Shown: positions 1 through 12,362 of the stretch, piece after piece
Numbering within the stretch: position 1 is the first letter of the stretch
How the letters are laid out: every line of letters begins with the position of its first letter
Assembly (NCBI GenBank): GCA_039090855.1
Contig: CM077034.1
Span: 224,271,331 to 224,335,330 of the forward strand
Length of the DNA stretch: 64,000 nt
Direction: 5' to 3'
Origin: Macrothele yani
Taxonomy: Eukaryota; Arthropoda; Arachnida; Araneae; Macrothelidae
Made by a program: the position numbers and the translations under genes
The notes under the pieces: generated by a model
What the model was told of the DNA's origin: nothing
What the model saw: only the letters and a program-made list of their open reading frames with translations
The model's database searches: none

Positions 1-2976
1 ATCAAGTTAATAATATTGCGCTTTTACTTAAGCACGAAATATTAATTCATAGGCCTTTTTAACGGTATATATTCTACCGATGTCATATTCATAACGTTTA
101 CACATTAAATCAAGTTAATAATATTGCGCTTTTACTTAAACACGAAATATTAATTCATAGGCCTTTTTAACGGTTTATATTCTACCGATGTCATATTCAT
201 AACATTTACATATTAAATCAAGTTAATAATATTGCGCTTTTACTTAAACACGAAATATTAATTCATAGGCCTTTTTAACGGTTTATATTCTACCGATGTC
301 ATATTCATAACATTTACATATTAAATCAAGTTAATAATATTGCGCTTTTACTTAAACACGAAATATTAATTCATAGGCCTTTTTAACGGTTTATATTCTA
401 CCGATGTCATATTCATAACATTTACATATTAAATCAAGTTAATAATATTGCGCTTTTACTTAAACACGAAATATTAATTCATAGGCCTTTTTAACGGTTT
501 ATATTCTACCGATGTCATATTCATAACGTTTACATATTAAATCAAGTTAATAATATTGCGCTTTTACTTAAACACGAAATATTAATTCATAGGCCTTTTT
601 AACGGTTTATATTCTACCGATGTCATATTCATAACGTTTACATATTAAATCAAGTTAATAATATTGCGCTTTTACTTAAACACGAAATATTAATTCATAG
701 GCCTTTTTAACGGTTTATATTCTACCGATGTCATATTCATAACGTTTACATATTAAATCAAGTTAATAATATTGCGCTTTTACTTATACACGAAATATTA
801 ATTCATAGGCCTTTTTAACGGTTTATATTCTACCGATGTCATATTCATAGCATTTACATATTAAATCAAGTTAATAATATTGCGCTTTTACTTAAACACG
901 AAATATTAATTCATAGGCCTTTTTAACGGTTTATATTCTACCGATGTCATATTCATAACGTTTACACATTAAATCAAGTTAATAATATTGCGCTTTTACT
1001 TAAACACGAAATATTAATTCATAGGCCTTTTTAACGGTTTATATTCTACCGATGTCATATTCATAACGTTTACATATTAAATCAAGTTAATAATATTGCG
1101 CTTTTACTTAAACACGAAATATTAATTCATAGGCCTTTTTAACGGTTTATATTCTACCGATGTCATATTCATAGCATTTACATATTAAATCAAGTTAATA
1201 ATATTGCGCTTTTACTTAAACACGAAATATTAATTCATAGGCCTTTTTAACGGTTTATATTCTACCGATGTCATATTCATAACATTTACATATTAAATCA
1301 AGTTAATGATATTGCGCTTTTACTTAAACACGAAATATTAATTCATAGGCCTTTTTAACGGTTTATATTCTACCGATGTCATATTCATAACGTTTACATA
1401 TTAAATCAAGTTAATAATATTGCGCTTTTACTTAAGCACGAAATATTAATTCATAGGCCTTTTTAACGGTATATATTCTACCGATGTCATATTCATAACG
1501 TTTACACATTAAATCAAGTTAATAATATTGCGCTTTTACTTAAACACGAAATATTAATTCATAGGCCTTTTTAACGGTTTATATTCTACCGATGTCATAT
1601 TCATAACGTTTACACATTAAATCAAGTTAATAATATTGCGCTTTTACTTAAACACGAAATATTAATTCATAGGCCTTTTTAACGGTTTATATTCTACCGA
1701 TGTCATATTCATAACGTTTACACATTAAATCAAGTTAATAATATTGCGCTTTTACTTAAACACGAAATATTAATTCATAGGCCTTTTTAACGGTTTATAT
1801 TCTACCGATGTCATATTCATAACGTTTACACATTAAATCAAGTTAATAATATTGCGCTTTTACTTAAACACGAAGAATTAATTCATAGGCCTTTTTAACG
1901 GTTTATATTCTACCGATGTCATATTCATAACATTTACATATTAAATCAAGTTAATGATATTGCGCTTTTACTTAAACACGAAATATTAATTCATAGGCCT
2001 TTTTAACGGTTTATATTCTACCGATGTCATATTCATAACGTTTACATATTAAATCAAGTTAATAATATTGCGCTTTTACTTAAGCACGAAATATTAATTC
2101 ATAGGCCTTTTTAACGGTATATATTCTACCGATGTCATATTCATAACGTTTACACATTAAATCAAGTTAATAATATTGCGCTTTTACTTAAACACGAAAT
2201 ATTAATTCATAGGCCTTTTTAACGGTTTATATTCTACCGATGTCATATTCATAACATTTACATATTAAATCAAGTTAATGATATTGCGCTTTTACTTAAA
2301 CACGAAATATTAATTCATAGGCCTTTTTAACGGTTTATATTCTACCGATGTCATATTCATAACGTTTACATATTAAATCAAGTTAATAATATTGCGCTTT
2401 TACTTAAACACGAAATATTAATTCATAGGCCTTTTTAACGGTTTATATTCTACCGATGTCATATTCATAACATTTACATATTAAATCAAGTTAATAATAT
2501 TGCGCTTTTACTTAAACACGAAATAATTATTCATAGGCCTTTTTAACGGTTTATATTCTACCGATGTCATATTCATAACATTTACATATTAAATCAAGTT
2601 AATAATATTGCGCTTTTACTTAAGCACGAAATATTAATTCATGGGCCTTTTTAACGGTATATATTCTACCGATGTCATATTCATAACGTTTACACATTAA
2701 ATCAAGTTAATAATATTGCGCTTTTACTTAAACACGAAATATTAATTCATAGGCCTTTTTAACGGTTTATATTCTACCGATGTCATATTCATAACATTTA
2801 CATATTAAATCAAGTTAATGATATTGCGCTTTTACTTAAACACGAAATATTAATTCATAGGCCTTTTTAACGGTATATATTCTACCGATGTCATATTCAT
2901 AACATTTACATATTAAATCAAGTTAATAATATTGCGCTTTTACTTAAGCACGAAATATTAATTCATAGACCCTAGG
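1..2976. repeat. 108-bp AT-rich satellite array
   Basis: About 27 head-to-tail monomers of 108 bp (starts at 1, 109, 217 and so on), nearly identical, each containing AGGCCT and ATATTAAT. Variants marked by AAGCACG paired with GGTATAT recur at 30, 1434, 2082, 2622 and 2946, spaced by whole numbers of monomers (13, 6, 5, 3). That pattern shows block duplications rather than a strict higher-order repeat. The array runs off the left edge. No coding potential is seen. Confidence 0.97.
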
Positions 2977-3216
2977 CCTAGGCCTTTTCAACAGTTTTTA
3001 TTCCAGCGATGTCATATTCATAACATTTACATATCAAATCAAGTTAATAATACTGAGCTTTTACTTAGGCACGAAATATTAATTCATAGGCTCTAGGCCT
3101 AGGCCGTTTTAGGACTTTTTATTCTACCGATGTCATATACATAACGTTTACATATTAAATCAAGTTAATAATATTGCGCTTTAATTTAAGCACGAAATAT
3201 TAATTCGTAGGCCTAC
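2977..3216. repeat. Degenerate edge copies of the 108-bp satellite
   Basis: Two to three diverged monomers with extra CCTAGGCCTAGGCC-type insertions between the AATTCATAGG and TTTTTATTC parts. They mark the decayed array edge and lead into the next repeat family, which also carries GGCCTAGG. Confidence 0.85.
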
Positions 3217-3905
3217 GGCCTAGGTGCCTAGCAAAGACCTCAGAAATGATACGATGAATGCCTTTTATAAAGTTTTATAAAATGTTTACAAATAGCTAGG
3301 TTGTAACTTAAAATCTTCTAAAAAGGCTCGCGACCTAGGTGCCTGGTAGATAGCTGAGAAATGATTCGTTGAGTACCTTTGATAAGGTTTTATAAAATGT
3401 TTACAAATACCAAATATCTAGCTTGTGACTTAAAGTCTTTTAAAAAGGTCCGCGGCCTAGGTGCCTTGTAAAGACCTCAGAAATGATACGATGAATGCCT
3501 TTTATAAAGTTTTATAAAAATTTTACAAATACCAAGCACCTAGGTTGTGACTTAAAATCTTTTAAAAAGGCCCGCGGCCTAGGTGCCTTGTAAAGACCTG
3601 AGAAATGATACGATGAGTGCCTTTTATAAGGTTTTATAAAATGTTTACAAATACCAAATATCTAGGTTGTGACTTAAAATCTTTTAAAAAGGCCCGAGGC
3701 CTAGGTGCCTTGTAAAGACCTGAGAAATGATAGGATGAGTGCCTTTTATTAGGTTTTATAACATATTTACAAATACCAAATATCTAGGTTGTAAATAAAA
3801 ATCTTCAAAAAATGCCCGCGGCCTAGGTGCTTTGCAAACAGCTGAGAAATGCTCCATTGAGTGCCTTTTACCAGGTTTATGTAAAATGTTTACAATTACC
3901 AAATA
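3217..3905. repeat. 122-bp tandem repeat, about 6 copies
   Basis: Monomers begin with GGCCTAGGTGCC at 3217, 3332, 3454, 3576, 3698 and 3820. Spacing is 115, then 122 four times. They share CCTAGG and a TTTACAAAT-like stretch with the decayed edge of the neighbouring 108-bp array. The bases from 3906 to 3995 are AT-rich with nothing recognisable. Confidence 0.93.
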
Positions 3906-3995
3906 TACGGAAATTATCTTTCTAAAGGATATAAAGAGGAGAATAATTTAAATTATTATTCCTTTCTGGAAAATAAAAAAGTTTACCGTTGGTAA

Positions 3996-5252
3996 GATGA
4001 TACCATTGGACGAATCGGCGTTGGACCAATCGTACCATTGGACGAATCGGCGTTGGACCAATCGTACCATTGGACGAATCGGCGTTGGACCAATCGTACC
4101 ATTGGACGAATCGGCGTTGGACCAATCGTACCATTGGACGAATCGGCGTTGGACCAATCGTACCATTGGACGAATCGGCGTTGGACCAATCGTACCATTG
4201 GACGGATCGGCATTGGACCAATCGTACCATTGGACGAATCGGCGTTGGACCAATCGTACCATTGGACGAATCGGCGTTGGACCAATCGTACCATTGGACG
4301 GATCGGCATTGGACCAATCGTACCATTGGACGAATCGGCATTGGACCAATCGTACCATTGGACGAATCGGCGTTGGACCAATCGTACCATTGGACGAATC
4401 GGCGTTGGACCAATCGTACCATTGGACGAATCGGCGTTGGACCAATCGTACCATTGGACGAATCGGCGTTGGACCAATCGTACCATTGGACGAATCGGCG
4501 TTGGACCAATCGTACCATTGGACGAATCGGCGTTGGACCAATCGTACCATTGGACGAATCGGCGTTGGACCAATCGTACCATTGGACGAATCGGCGTTGG
4601 ACCAATCGTACCATTGGACGAATCGGCGTTGGACCAATCGTACCATTGGACGAATCGGCGTTGGACCAATCGTACCATTGGACGAATCGGCGTTGGACCA
4701 ATCGTACCATTGGACGAATCGGCGTTGGACCAATCGTACCATTGGACGAATCGGCGTTGGACCAATCGTACCATTGGACGGATCGGCATTGGACCAATCG
4801 TACCATTGGACGAATCGGCATTGGACCAATCGTACCATTGGACGAATCGGCATTGGACCAATCGTACCATTGGACGAATCGGCATTGGACCAATCGTACC
4901 ATTGGACGAATCGGCTTTGGACCAATCGTACCATTGGACGAATCGGCATTGGACCAATCGTACCATTGGACGAATCGGCATTGGACCAATCGTCCCTTTG
5001 GACGAATCGGCATTGGACCAATCGTCCCTTTGGACGAATCGGCATTGGACCAATCGTCCCTTTGGACCAATCGGCATTGGACCAATCGTACCATTGGACG
5101 AATCGGCATTGGACCAATCGTACCATTGGACGAATCGGCATTGGACCAATCGTACCATTGGACGAATCGGCATTGGACCAATCGTCCCTTTGGACGAATC
5201 GGCATTGGACCAATCGTCCCTTTGGACGAATCGGCATTGGACCAATCGTCGT
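3996..5252. repeat. 32-bp minisatellite made of two 16-bp halves
   Basis: About 39 copies of a 32-bp unit. It is a dimer of related 16-mers, TTGGACGAATCGGCRT and TTGGACCAATCGTACC. The last third carries variant units with TCCCTTTGG. Because 32 is not a multiple of 3 and the unit has no stop in any register, all six frames stay open for over 1.2 kb; those frames are not genes. Confidence 0.97.
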
Positions 5253-5655
5253 TGGACGTTCCGAAACATCAGTCAAGCTTTGCCTCAATGGTGTTTCAAC
5301 AAGTTTTTTTTTTTTTTTTTTGACACTTCTATTGGACAGATCGGTGTTTTAGCTTTTAATAACAGCAAGAATTTACCACTTTCGTCGACATTTGAAACTT
5401 GAATAACTCCGCATGCGCGGGTTTGCGCATGAAGACCCGCCAGGGTTACACTTAAGACATGGGTCTGAACCAATTCTTCAACTTTCACGAAAATCGGAGG
5501 GATCGCTATGGGGAACTTCCCTTGTTAGGACAGGTATTCCTAAAAGTGTTGACAACGGATGGATTGTAATCAGTCGTACCCACATATCGTGTAGTGAGTG
5601 ACTCCCGTTGTAACTTCGTGAAGTGGAGACGATTCATCCTTATGTAGAAGCGAAA
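5253..5655. other. Unassigned intron-like sequence
   Basis: Low-copy-looking sequence with a T-run at 5304-5321. I see no conserved reading frame, exon-like segment or terminal repeat on either strand. Confidence 0.5.
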
Positions 5656-5657
5656 TA

Positions 5658-7048
5658 CACTGCTGGCCACCCAAAATACAACACCAAGAAGGACACGAGA
5701 TAGCAAAGCCAGATTTACTGGACACATAACAACAGATACAAAGATGAAACGATTGAGCTTACAGGCCCGTGCGACTTGCGGAACACGCAGACATCAATAG
5801 TTCGTGTGGCCCCCATGGCTGGCAATAACGGCCGCTACACGCCGCGGCATCGAACGAAAGAGGCTTTGGATGTGGGCTTGGGGTATGTCGGTCCAGGCTG
5901 CTTACAAACGTTCCCAGAGTTCATCACGGGTGGTGCTTGCCGGGCCACTCGGTTGCCGATCAGTGACCAGACGTGTTCGATGGGCGACATATCGGGAGAA
6001 CAGGCGGGCCACGGCAGCAGTGACACTTGGTGGGCCCTGAAGACTTGTTGCACGATTCGTGCCACGTGGGGGCGCGCATTGTCCTGTTGAAACGTGGCCG
6101 CTGACAGGTCCTGCAGGTAGGGGAGGACTACAGGCTCCAAAACGTCGGAGATGTAGCGGTGGCTGTTGAGTGTACCAGCGTTTCGTACCACAGGTGTGCG
6201 GGTGTCATATCCAATTGTGCCTCAAACCATAACGCCAGGCGACGGATCGGTATGGCAATGCATAATGCTGGCGTCATAAGGTCTCTCGCCGCCACACGCG
6301 GAGCCGACCCTCGTGGTGTTGCAGGTAGAAGCGGGATTCGTCGGAGAAGACAATGTCGTGCCATTCCTTAGTCCAGGTGCGGCGTTCAACAGCCCACTGC
6401 CGCCGCACTCGCCAATGGTGTAACGTCAATAGTAATCGGAGCAATGGGCACCGTGCAACAAGTCCCCGCTCCTGCAGACGACGTCGAACGGTACGCGCTG
6501 ACACAGGTTGTTGCGCAACACACCCTAATTCCTGCGCTAACGTTCGTGATGCGGCGGTGCGAGCCGTCAATGCCCGCCGCACAACATGCCGGCCCTCTCG
6601 TTTGGTGGTGTGCCGCGGCTGCGGCAATCCCTCACGTCGGTCCGTCCGTCACTCCTGCACCCACCGAATCCATACTCACCTCACTGTGGCTGGATGTCGT
6701 CCCACACGGTCGCCGATGTCTCGGTACGATAAACTGCTGTCGCGATAAGCCACTATTCGTCCTCTGTCGAACTCCGAAACGTGCTGGAATGACTGCCGTA
6801 TTCTGCGACGAGGCAGCAGGAAGCTTCCCACGCACAGGTCTGGCAGCACAACACACTTCCACTGCTTACACCCCGCATTCTGTGCACCCTTCTTATAATG
6901 CTTCTTGGTGGCGTGCCGGGCGTACATGATTTGCATATGCCCTGCAATGCTAATTGTTTGTAGGTCCTCTCGCGGGCGACGCATGCTGCGAATTTCAGGC
7001 CAATCGGATGCTTCCTTCTTGGTGTTGCATTTTGGGTGGCCAGCAGTG
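5658..7048 (-). mobile_element. Tc1-like DNA transposon with complete TIRs
   Basis: A 1,391-bp element bounded by 36-bp terminal inverted repeats (5658-5693 and 7013-7048) with one mismatch, starting CACTGCTGGCCACCC. It is flanked by TA on both sides (5656-5657, 7049-7050), the Tc1/mariner target duplication. The length and a minus-strand transposase relic fit the Tc1 family. It lies in the ENT intron downstream of exon B. Confidence 0.95.
5794..6790 (-). pseudogene. Tc1-like DD34E transposase, frame-broken
   Basis: The pieces lie in three or more frames in family order. An N-terminal helix-turn-helix (SEFDRGRIVAYRD, near 6777-6676) comes first. A second DNA-binding part and the first catalytic aspartate (VFSDESRFYL) lie in 6627-6274. 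The last two catalytic residues (QQDNARPHVAR and SPDMSPIEHVW) lie in 6191-5835, with 34 residues between D and E. The C-terminal signature SMPRRVAAVIASHGGHTNY ends at the stop at 5794-5796. Frameshifts between the blocks make it inactive. TIRs enclose it closely. Confidence 0.9.
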
Positions 7049-7260
7049 TAGTTATACTATTTTGAGTATAATTGGTATACAGTTCCTTCTTATTAAAATT
7101 TTGATATATTGGCTATTTAAAATGGGAAAACCTGCTTTGGGGGCGGGGGGGGGTAGTCACCGCAGTCACACCGCTAAATCCGAAACTGCTATAAAGCTGG
7201 CAACATATATTATTTTGAAATAAGTTTTGAGGGAGGAAAAAATAAGAAGGTGGAACTCAC

Positions 7261-7346
7261 CATTGTAATTCTCACACCAACAATACGTCCAACGAGGTCA
7301 CTGACATTGAATAAGAGAAAGCATGCAACTGGAAGGAACAGTCTTC
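7261..7346 (-). CDS. ENT (SLC29-family nucleoside transporter) exon B, TM8 region
   Basis: An 86-bp internal exon. The acceptor AG is at 7347-7348 after a pyrimidine-rich tract, and the donor GTGAGT begins at 7260. With one base carried from exon A it reads GRLFLPVACFLLFN, then VSDLVGRIVGVRITM. The spacing F-N-x-x-D-x-x-x-R matches the conserved TM8 motif of equilibrative nucleoside transporters (seen in the sequence; family motif known). It ends in phase 0. ENT proteins are roughly 11-TM carriers moving nucleosides down their gradient across membranes. Downstream exons are not visible to the left and are presumably outside the window. Identification rests on the motif and on phase agreement with the other two exons. 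Confidence 0.88.
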
Positions 7347-7493
7347 CTGTGGAGAGTAAAAAAAAAGTATTCCAAGCATGCAAGAATTATAAAGAAAAAC
7401 TGATTCTCTGAATAATCAAACAGAAGCTTAATTTTCAACAGACCATACATACACATGTACATGCAGAATAGAAAAAAACCTAAAAACTTAATA

Positions 7494-8682
7494 CACCATC
7501 TACCGACAAGTAATTGGACACCCCTGCAATCGACGATATCTGCGGTCCTGATACACGTCACGGCCGCCGCCGTTAAATATCGTGTGGGAAACAACGACGC
7601 AACCAGTCGCATGCAAGATGCCACGCAGTTCGGAGCTCTCTGATTTCGAGAAAGGTGTAATCGTCGGGTATCACAGAAATGGCCGATGACATATCCAGCG
7701 AGTGGAAGTACCCAAAATCGACAGTGGCCTACGTGATTGCCAAGTGGAAGATGAGAGGTGACTCTCGGAATGTGCCCCGACCCGACAGACCCACAAAAGT
7801 GGGAGTTGGAGACCGACGGGTGCTGGCCAGAGAAATTCGGAAGAATCGCACCAAATCGATGGGCCACATCCGCGAGGAGTTTCAACAGGCATCCGGGAGT
7901 GTTCTTTCGATGAATACCATCCGTAAGGAAGCCCATCTGCTCGGTTATCATGGACGTGCTGCCGCCCACAAGCCTTTGATCACCAAGTCCAATAGCGCTG
8001 CTCGGCTAACGTGGTGCAAAGAACGTCGACATTGGACCGTTGAACAGTGGAAACAGGTTCTCTGGAGCGACGAATCAAGGTTCACCCTCTACCGTTCGGA
8101 TGGCAGGGTCTGGGTTTGGCGTCTGCCTGGAGAACGCCTCCTGCCGGAATGTATTGTGCCAACTGTGAAGTTCGGCGGCGGTGGAATTATGCTATGGGGT
8201 GTTTCTCCTGGTAAGGCACGGGACTCTTGGTCGCAATTCCTGGTAGACTCAACGCCGAGACCTACTGCACCATTTTGGATGACCGTGCGCTTCCTACGTT
8301 GTGGCAGTTTTACGGGGTGGACCCATGTTACTTTCAGGATGACAATGCCTCCTGTCATGTTGCGAGGTCCACCATGGCTTGGTATGGTGACAATGGGGTT
8401 AATCGAATGGACTGGCCCCGGACCTTAACCCTATCGAGCACCTCTAGGACGAGTTGGAGCGTCGACTCAAGGGGTGCCCCCACCGTCCGAAATCGGTGAA
8501 GGAAGTGACTTGTCTTCTCCAAGCCGAGTGGAAGAAAATACCGCTAGCCGTCGTAGAACGCCTGGTTGAGAGTATGCGCAGTTGTAATCGCCGCTCGTGG
8601 AGGCTCCACCAACCATTGAAGGTGAATAAACTTCGTTTTCCTTTGCTATCACAGGTGTCCAATTACTTGTTGGTAGATAATG
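7494..8682 (+). mobile_element. Tc1-like DNA transposon in the ENT intron
   Basis: A 1,189-bp element with about 29-bp TIRs (7494-7522 and 8654-8682, three mismatches) sharing ACAAGTAATTGGACACC. It is flanked by TA at 7492-7493 and 8683-8684. It sits in the 1.7-kb intron between ENT exons A and B, in the opposite orientation. Confidence 0.94.
7618..8619 (+). pseudogene. Tc1-like DD34E transposase, frame-broken
   Basis: It starts at ATG 7618 with a helix-turn-helix ([18 protein letters not shown]), then shifts frame near 7690. The long middle frame carries the HTH remainder and the first catalytic aspartate ([15 protein letters not shown]), and a GGGGIMLWG motif. A second shift near 8220 leads to the second aspartate ([13 protein letters not shown]). 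Further shifts break the segment around the catalytic glutamate. The family C-terminus AVVIAARGGSTNH ends at the stop 8617-8619. At least three indels mean it cannot make an active enzyme. Confidence 0.88.
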
Positions 8683-9065
8683 TATATTTCATTGACCTTT
8701 AGTTGTGCATACTATGGGCTTTGCACCTAGCCTTGAACGTAAACCACTGTAATCAACCAACGCTAACCCAATTTCAAGGGCATGAGCGGAAAGAAATCAC
8801 AATTACGACTTATTATCTGTGAATGGCACAAGAATTTTATTGATACTGATAGTATGCTGCATCAAAAGAAAGGAGAAGGAGGGGGAAGGGGGGGGGGTGG
8901 CACAAACACGCATGCGCAGAGACTATGCTGAATTTTGTAAATAAAACTTTCAGAGTTTTTCTTTCGAATACAACAGAGCATCGTCAAAGTATCTCAATTC
9001 CAGAATTTGTAATTTGTACTCATGTATAGACACTGCATTTTAGGTGTAAACTGATTGCCACTCAC
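8683..9065. other. ENT intron, unique sequence with a G/A-rich tract
   Basis: No gene or element is recognised. A GGAAGGGGGG-type purine run lies near 8870-8900. Confidence 0.5.
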
Positions 9066-9177
9066 CTGTCCAGATATTTTTGACTTTTGTCACAGGTACC
9101 ACAAGAACGACTACGGCTGGCAAAACGGACAGTGACACCCAAAAAATTAAAGTGATGGATACAGCGTACACCCATAC
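9066..9177 (-). CDS. ENT (SLC29-family nucleoside transporter) exon A, TM7 region
   Basis: A 112-bp internal exon. Acceptor AG is at 9178-9179 after TTTGTCTT, and donor GTGAGT starts at 9065. It reads in phase 0 from GTA: VWVYAVSITLIFWVSLSV, then LPAVVVLVVPVTKVKNIWT plus one base. A charged KK (end of exon C) followed by a hydrophobic helix with V-S-L-S-V-L-P-A is the TM7 pattern of equilibrative nucleoside transporters. The leftover G joins GA of exon B to give Gly, so the reading frame is continuous. It is flanked by unique sequence, while the next upstream exon is 27.5 kb away. Confidence 0.9.
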
Positions 9178-9378
9178 CTAAGACAAAGTAAGAAACAGGT
9201 TTAAAGAGATTCATTCATTAATGTTCAAGCACTAAATCAAGTGTACTGTTAAAAACATTTCCATAGCTTAAATCTTTACATTCCAAACTAGAGTTTTCTT
9301 ATTTGTAAATGCCTTGTTGTACACTATGTGGACTAAAGTAATCGAAAAACAGTATTGTATTTACATCTGTAGCATGTG
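9178..9378. other. ENT intron, unique sequence
   Basis: AT-rich, no repeat or gene signature recognised. Confidence 0.5.
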
Positions 9379-9479
9379 CTATACTGTGCAAATTAATTGG
9401 AACAAAGTAAAAAATCACTCTTTTTTCCAAAACTATGCCTTTATATCATTCTATTCCTTGATCATCATCATCATCATTG

Positions 9480-11302
9480 TCAACCATTATCAATCCACTG
9501 CTGGACGAAGGTCTCCCCAAGTTTCCTCCACAACGGTCTGTCTTGTGCCAGTCTCCTCCATGTCACTCCTGCATACTTTCGAATTCCATCCACCCATCTC
9601 CCATGTGGTCTTCTTCTGGGTCTTTTCCTGTCCATTGGAATCCAATCTAAATTTCGGCTGTCCATCGATGGTCTGTCCTTCTGGCAGTATGTCCAGTCCA
9701 TTGCCATTTCAGGGATTTAACTCTGATCATGATGTCTTCCACTCTTGTCATTTTTCGGATCCACGTGTTCCTCTTCTTATCTCTCCTGGTTACACCAAGC
9801 ATGCACCTCTCCATGCTGCTTTGAGTTGTCTGCAGCCTTTGTATGTCTCTTTTAGTTAAGGTCCACGTCTCTGCACCATACGTAAGCACTGGAAGGATGC
9901 ATTGATCAAACACTTTTCTTTTAAGACATAATGGCATATTGCTCTTGAAAATTATGCTGTTTCTTCCAAAAGCTCTCCAGGCAAGTTTTGTACGCCGATT
10001 AATTTCTTCACCAATGTGACCCTCACTTGATATCTGCTGTCCAAGATAAACGTACGTGTTTGTTATCTCCAGCTTTCCTCCATCAATCGATAAATCTTCC
10101 ATTCTTGTAAAAGCATTGAACATCACTTTTGTCTTCTGAAAGTTCATTTTTAATCCCACTTCTTTACTCTTGTCAGCAAGTTCCTGGATCATACTCTGTA
10201 GCTCTGATGGGGTAGTTGCAAAAATGACTATGTCATCAGCAAAACGAAGGTGGGTTAGATAATCTCCATTAATCTTTATCCCTTTGTTTTCCCAGTTCAG
10301 TGATTGAAAGACATTTTCCAATGTGGCATTAAAGAGCTTCGGAGATATGGTGTCACCTTGTCTCACTCCTTTTCCAATTTTTATGTGTGTTGTATTTTCA
10401 AACAGCCGAATCTTTGCACTTGCATTTTCATAGATGTTATTAATAATATTAATGTATGCATCTTCAATACCGCAGGATTTCAGAGCCATTGCAACTGCTG
10501 ATGGTTTCACCGAATCAAAGGCTTTTTCATAATCGATAAAAGCCATGCACAATGGAAGCTCATATTCCCTCGCTCTTTCAATTAGTTCTTTCGGTACGTG
10601 GATATGATCTATTGTGCTGTAGCCACTCCTGAATCCAGCTTGTTCTCTCGGTTGAGCCATGTCCAGTGTCACCTTCAAGCGGTGTGAAAGAACTTTAGTG
10701 AAGATTTTATAAACCACTGATAGGAGGCTGATAGGTCTGTAGTTCCTGAGATCCTCAATGTCACCTTTTTTATGTAGCAAGATCATTGTAGCGTTGTTCC
10801 AATCCTCAGGAATTTTCCCTTCATTAAGGCATCGAGTGAAAATTTGGGCGAGTACTGTTTCGATTTCTCCACTTGCTTCTTGTATGATGTCTATAGTAAT
10901 TCCATCTTCTCCTGGAGCTTTTCCTCGCTTCATGTTCTTGATTGCATGTGCAACTTCTGCTGGAAGGACTGGAGGAACTCTGGTACTGGTATCTTTCATG
11001 ATGTCTGGAGTGCATATATCATCCCTTTCATATAATTTGGAGTAGAAATCTTTCACTCTTGTCAAAATTTCTCCTCTATTTCTTGTTACAGAACCATCTT
11101 CTTTTCTCAGTGCCATAATCTGTTTTCTTCCCTTACTGAGATGTCCCTTTGCTATCTTTAGGCTTTGGTTGTTTTCAATTGCTTTCCTCACTAGTTCACA
11201 GTTGAATTTCCTTACGTCTTCAGTGACACTTTTTCTTACTGTCTTGCATAGCTCTATATATTCCACTTTGGAAGTCACATCTTCTTTAGTTGTCCTCATC
11301 AC
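9480..11302 (-). pseudogene. RTE reverse transcriptase, C-terminus frameshifted
   Basis: The open frame of 551 codons covers 9647-11302. RT motifs in order: NYRPISLLS, GFRSGYSTIDHI, AFIDYEKAFDS, GVRQGDTISP, RFADDIVIFA (the catalytic DD intact) and YLGQQI. It makes cDNA from the element RNA at the nicked target. A premature stop arises at 9647 from loss of one A/T compared with the second copy (near 9649). The remaining C-terminus, RKRPRRRPHGRWVD to FVQQWIDNG, continues in another frame to 9480. Start methionines are arbitrary because the original ORF was fused to the endonuclease. Confidence 0.92.
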
Positions 11303-12362
11303 TCTTCTTTTTTTGCATCAACATTTTGGTTTTTCCTGATAATTTGTTCACATGCAATTTGTTCTTAGACCCAGCTAATTTTGTTGCTGTTTCCATAAGA
11401 GCTTTGGTTACTTTTCTGTTAACTTCAGAAATATCCACTTCTTCCGATGTTAGGCCTTCTAAAGCAGAGAACCTGTTCTTCATTTCTAACTTGAAGGTAT
11501 TATGGTGTTTTTTAAGGTTGGTTATGTCAATAGATTTTGTTTGTCTTATGAGCTTGCCACGTTCAAGTTTAGTGTTGAGGTGCATCTTACATCTCACCAA
11601 TCTATGGTCACTACCTGTGTTGAACTTGTTCAGCACACTGCAGTCTTCGATGGCGAATTTTTTGTTACACATAATAAAATCAATTTCACTTGTCGTCCCA
11701 TTTGGATGTCTCCATGTCCATTTCCTGTGTGGCTTTTTCTTGAAGAAGGAGTTCAAGATGAAAAACTCTTCTGCCTCTGCAAACTCAACGAGAGCATTTC
11801 CACGCTGGTTTCTGTTGCCGTTACCGAATTTACCTACTGAAGTTTCATTCTGTTGCCGTTGCCCTATTTTTGCATTGAAATCTCCCATAATTATCTTCAA
11901 GTGCTGCTTACCTTTATTATTTAGATGACAAATTTCCTCATAAAATTCTTCAATTTCTTCTTCAAGATGACTTGTGGTGGGTGCATAAGTTTGAATAATC
12001 TGAGCCTGGTATCTTTTCGAGAGTTGGATAACAAGTCGTGCAGCTCTGTCAGAGGAACTTTCAACTTCTACAACTTTATCCTTCAGTTTCTTGTTTATTA
12101 TAAATCCAACACCACTAGTTCTGCCAGTATCTGTCCCACGATAGTAGAAGAGATGTCCACTTTTCAGTTCGATGAGATCTTCTCCATTTCTCCTTACCTC
12201 ACTTAGCCCCACGATGTCCCACTTGATCCTTTGTAGTTCCTCTTCCAATTCAAGTAGCCTTGAATCAGAAGATAGGGAGCGTCCGTTATAGGTAGCCAAG
12301 GTCAGCATCAAATGGCAGCCTAGTCCGGTCCTCCGGGGATTCTTAGCACCCTCTGCCTTCAT
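11286..12362 (-). pseudogene. RTE endonuclease domain (AP-endonuclease/EEP fold)
   Basis: A 358-aa open frame, the N-terminal part of the RTE polyprotein, which nicks target DNA for target-primed reverse transcription. Motifs are visible in order: TYNGRSL, LSEVRRNG (catalytic Glu), YAPTT, IMGDFNAKIG (Asp/Asn), SEIDFIM and GSDHRLV (catalytic Asp/His). All key residues look intact. It ends at a stop just after a run of seven A (minus strand), where the RT frame overlaps by 17 bases. Dropping one A would fuse the two frames, so this is best explained as a one-base insertion. RTE elements normally have one long ORF. Confidence 0.9.

Noticed and set aside
1..2976. CRISPR array
   Set aside because: The repeat has no unique spacers, monomers are contiguous, and the genome is eukaryotic.
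3922..5402. Six long open frames (417-454 codons) on both strands
   Set aside because: They are translations of the 32-bp minisatellite in every register; the repeat simply lacks stops.
11286..11302. Programmed frameshifting between RTE endonuclease and RT
   Set aside because: RTE elements usually have one ORF, and one extra A in an A-run explains the split; other indels in the same copy show decay.
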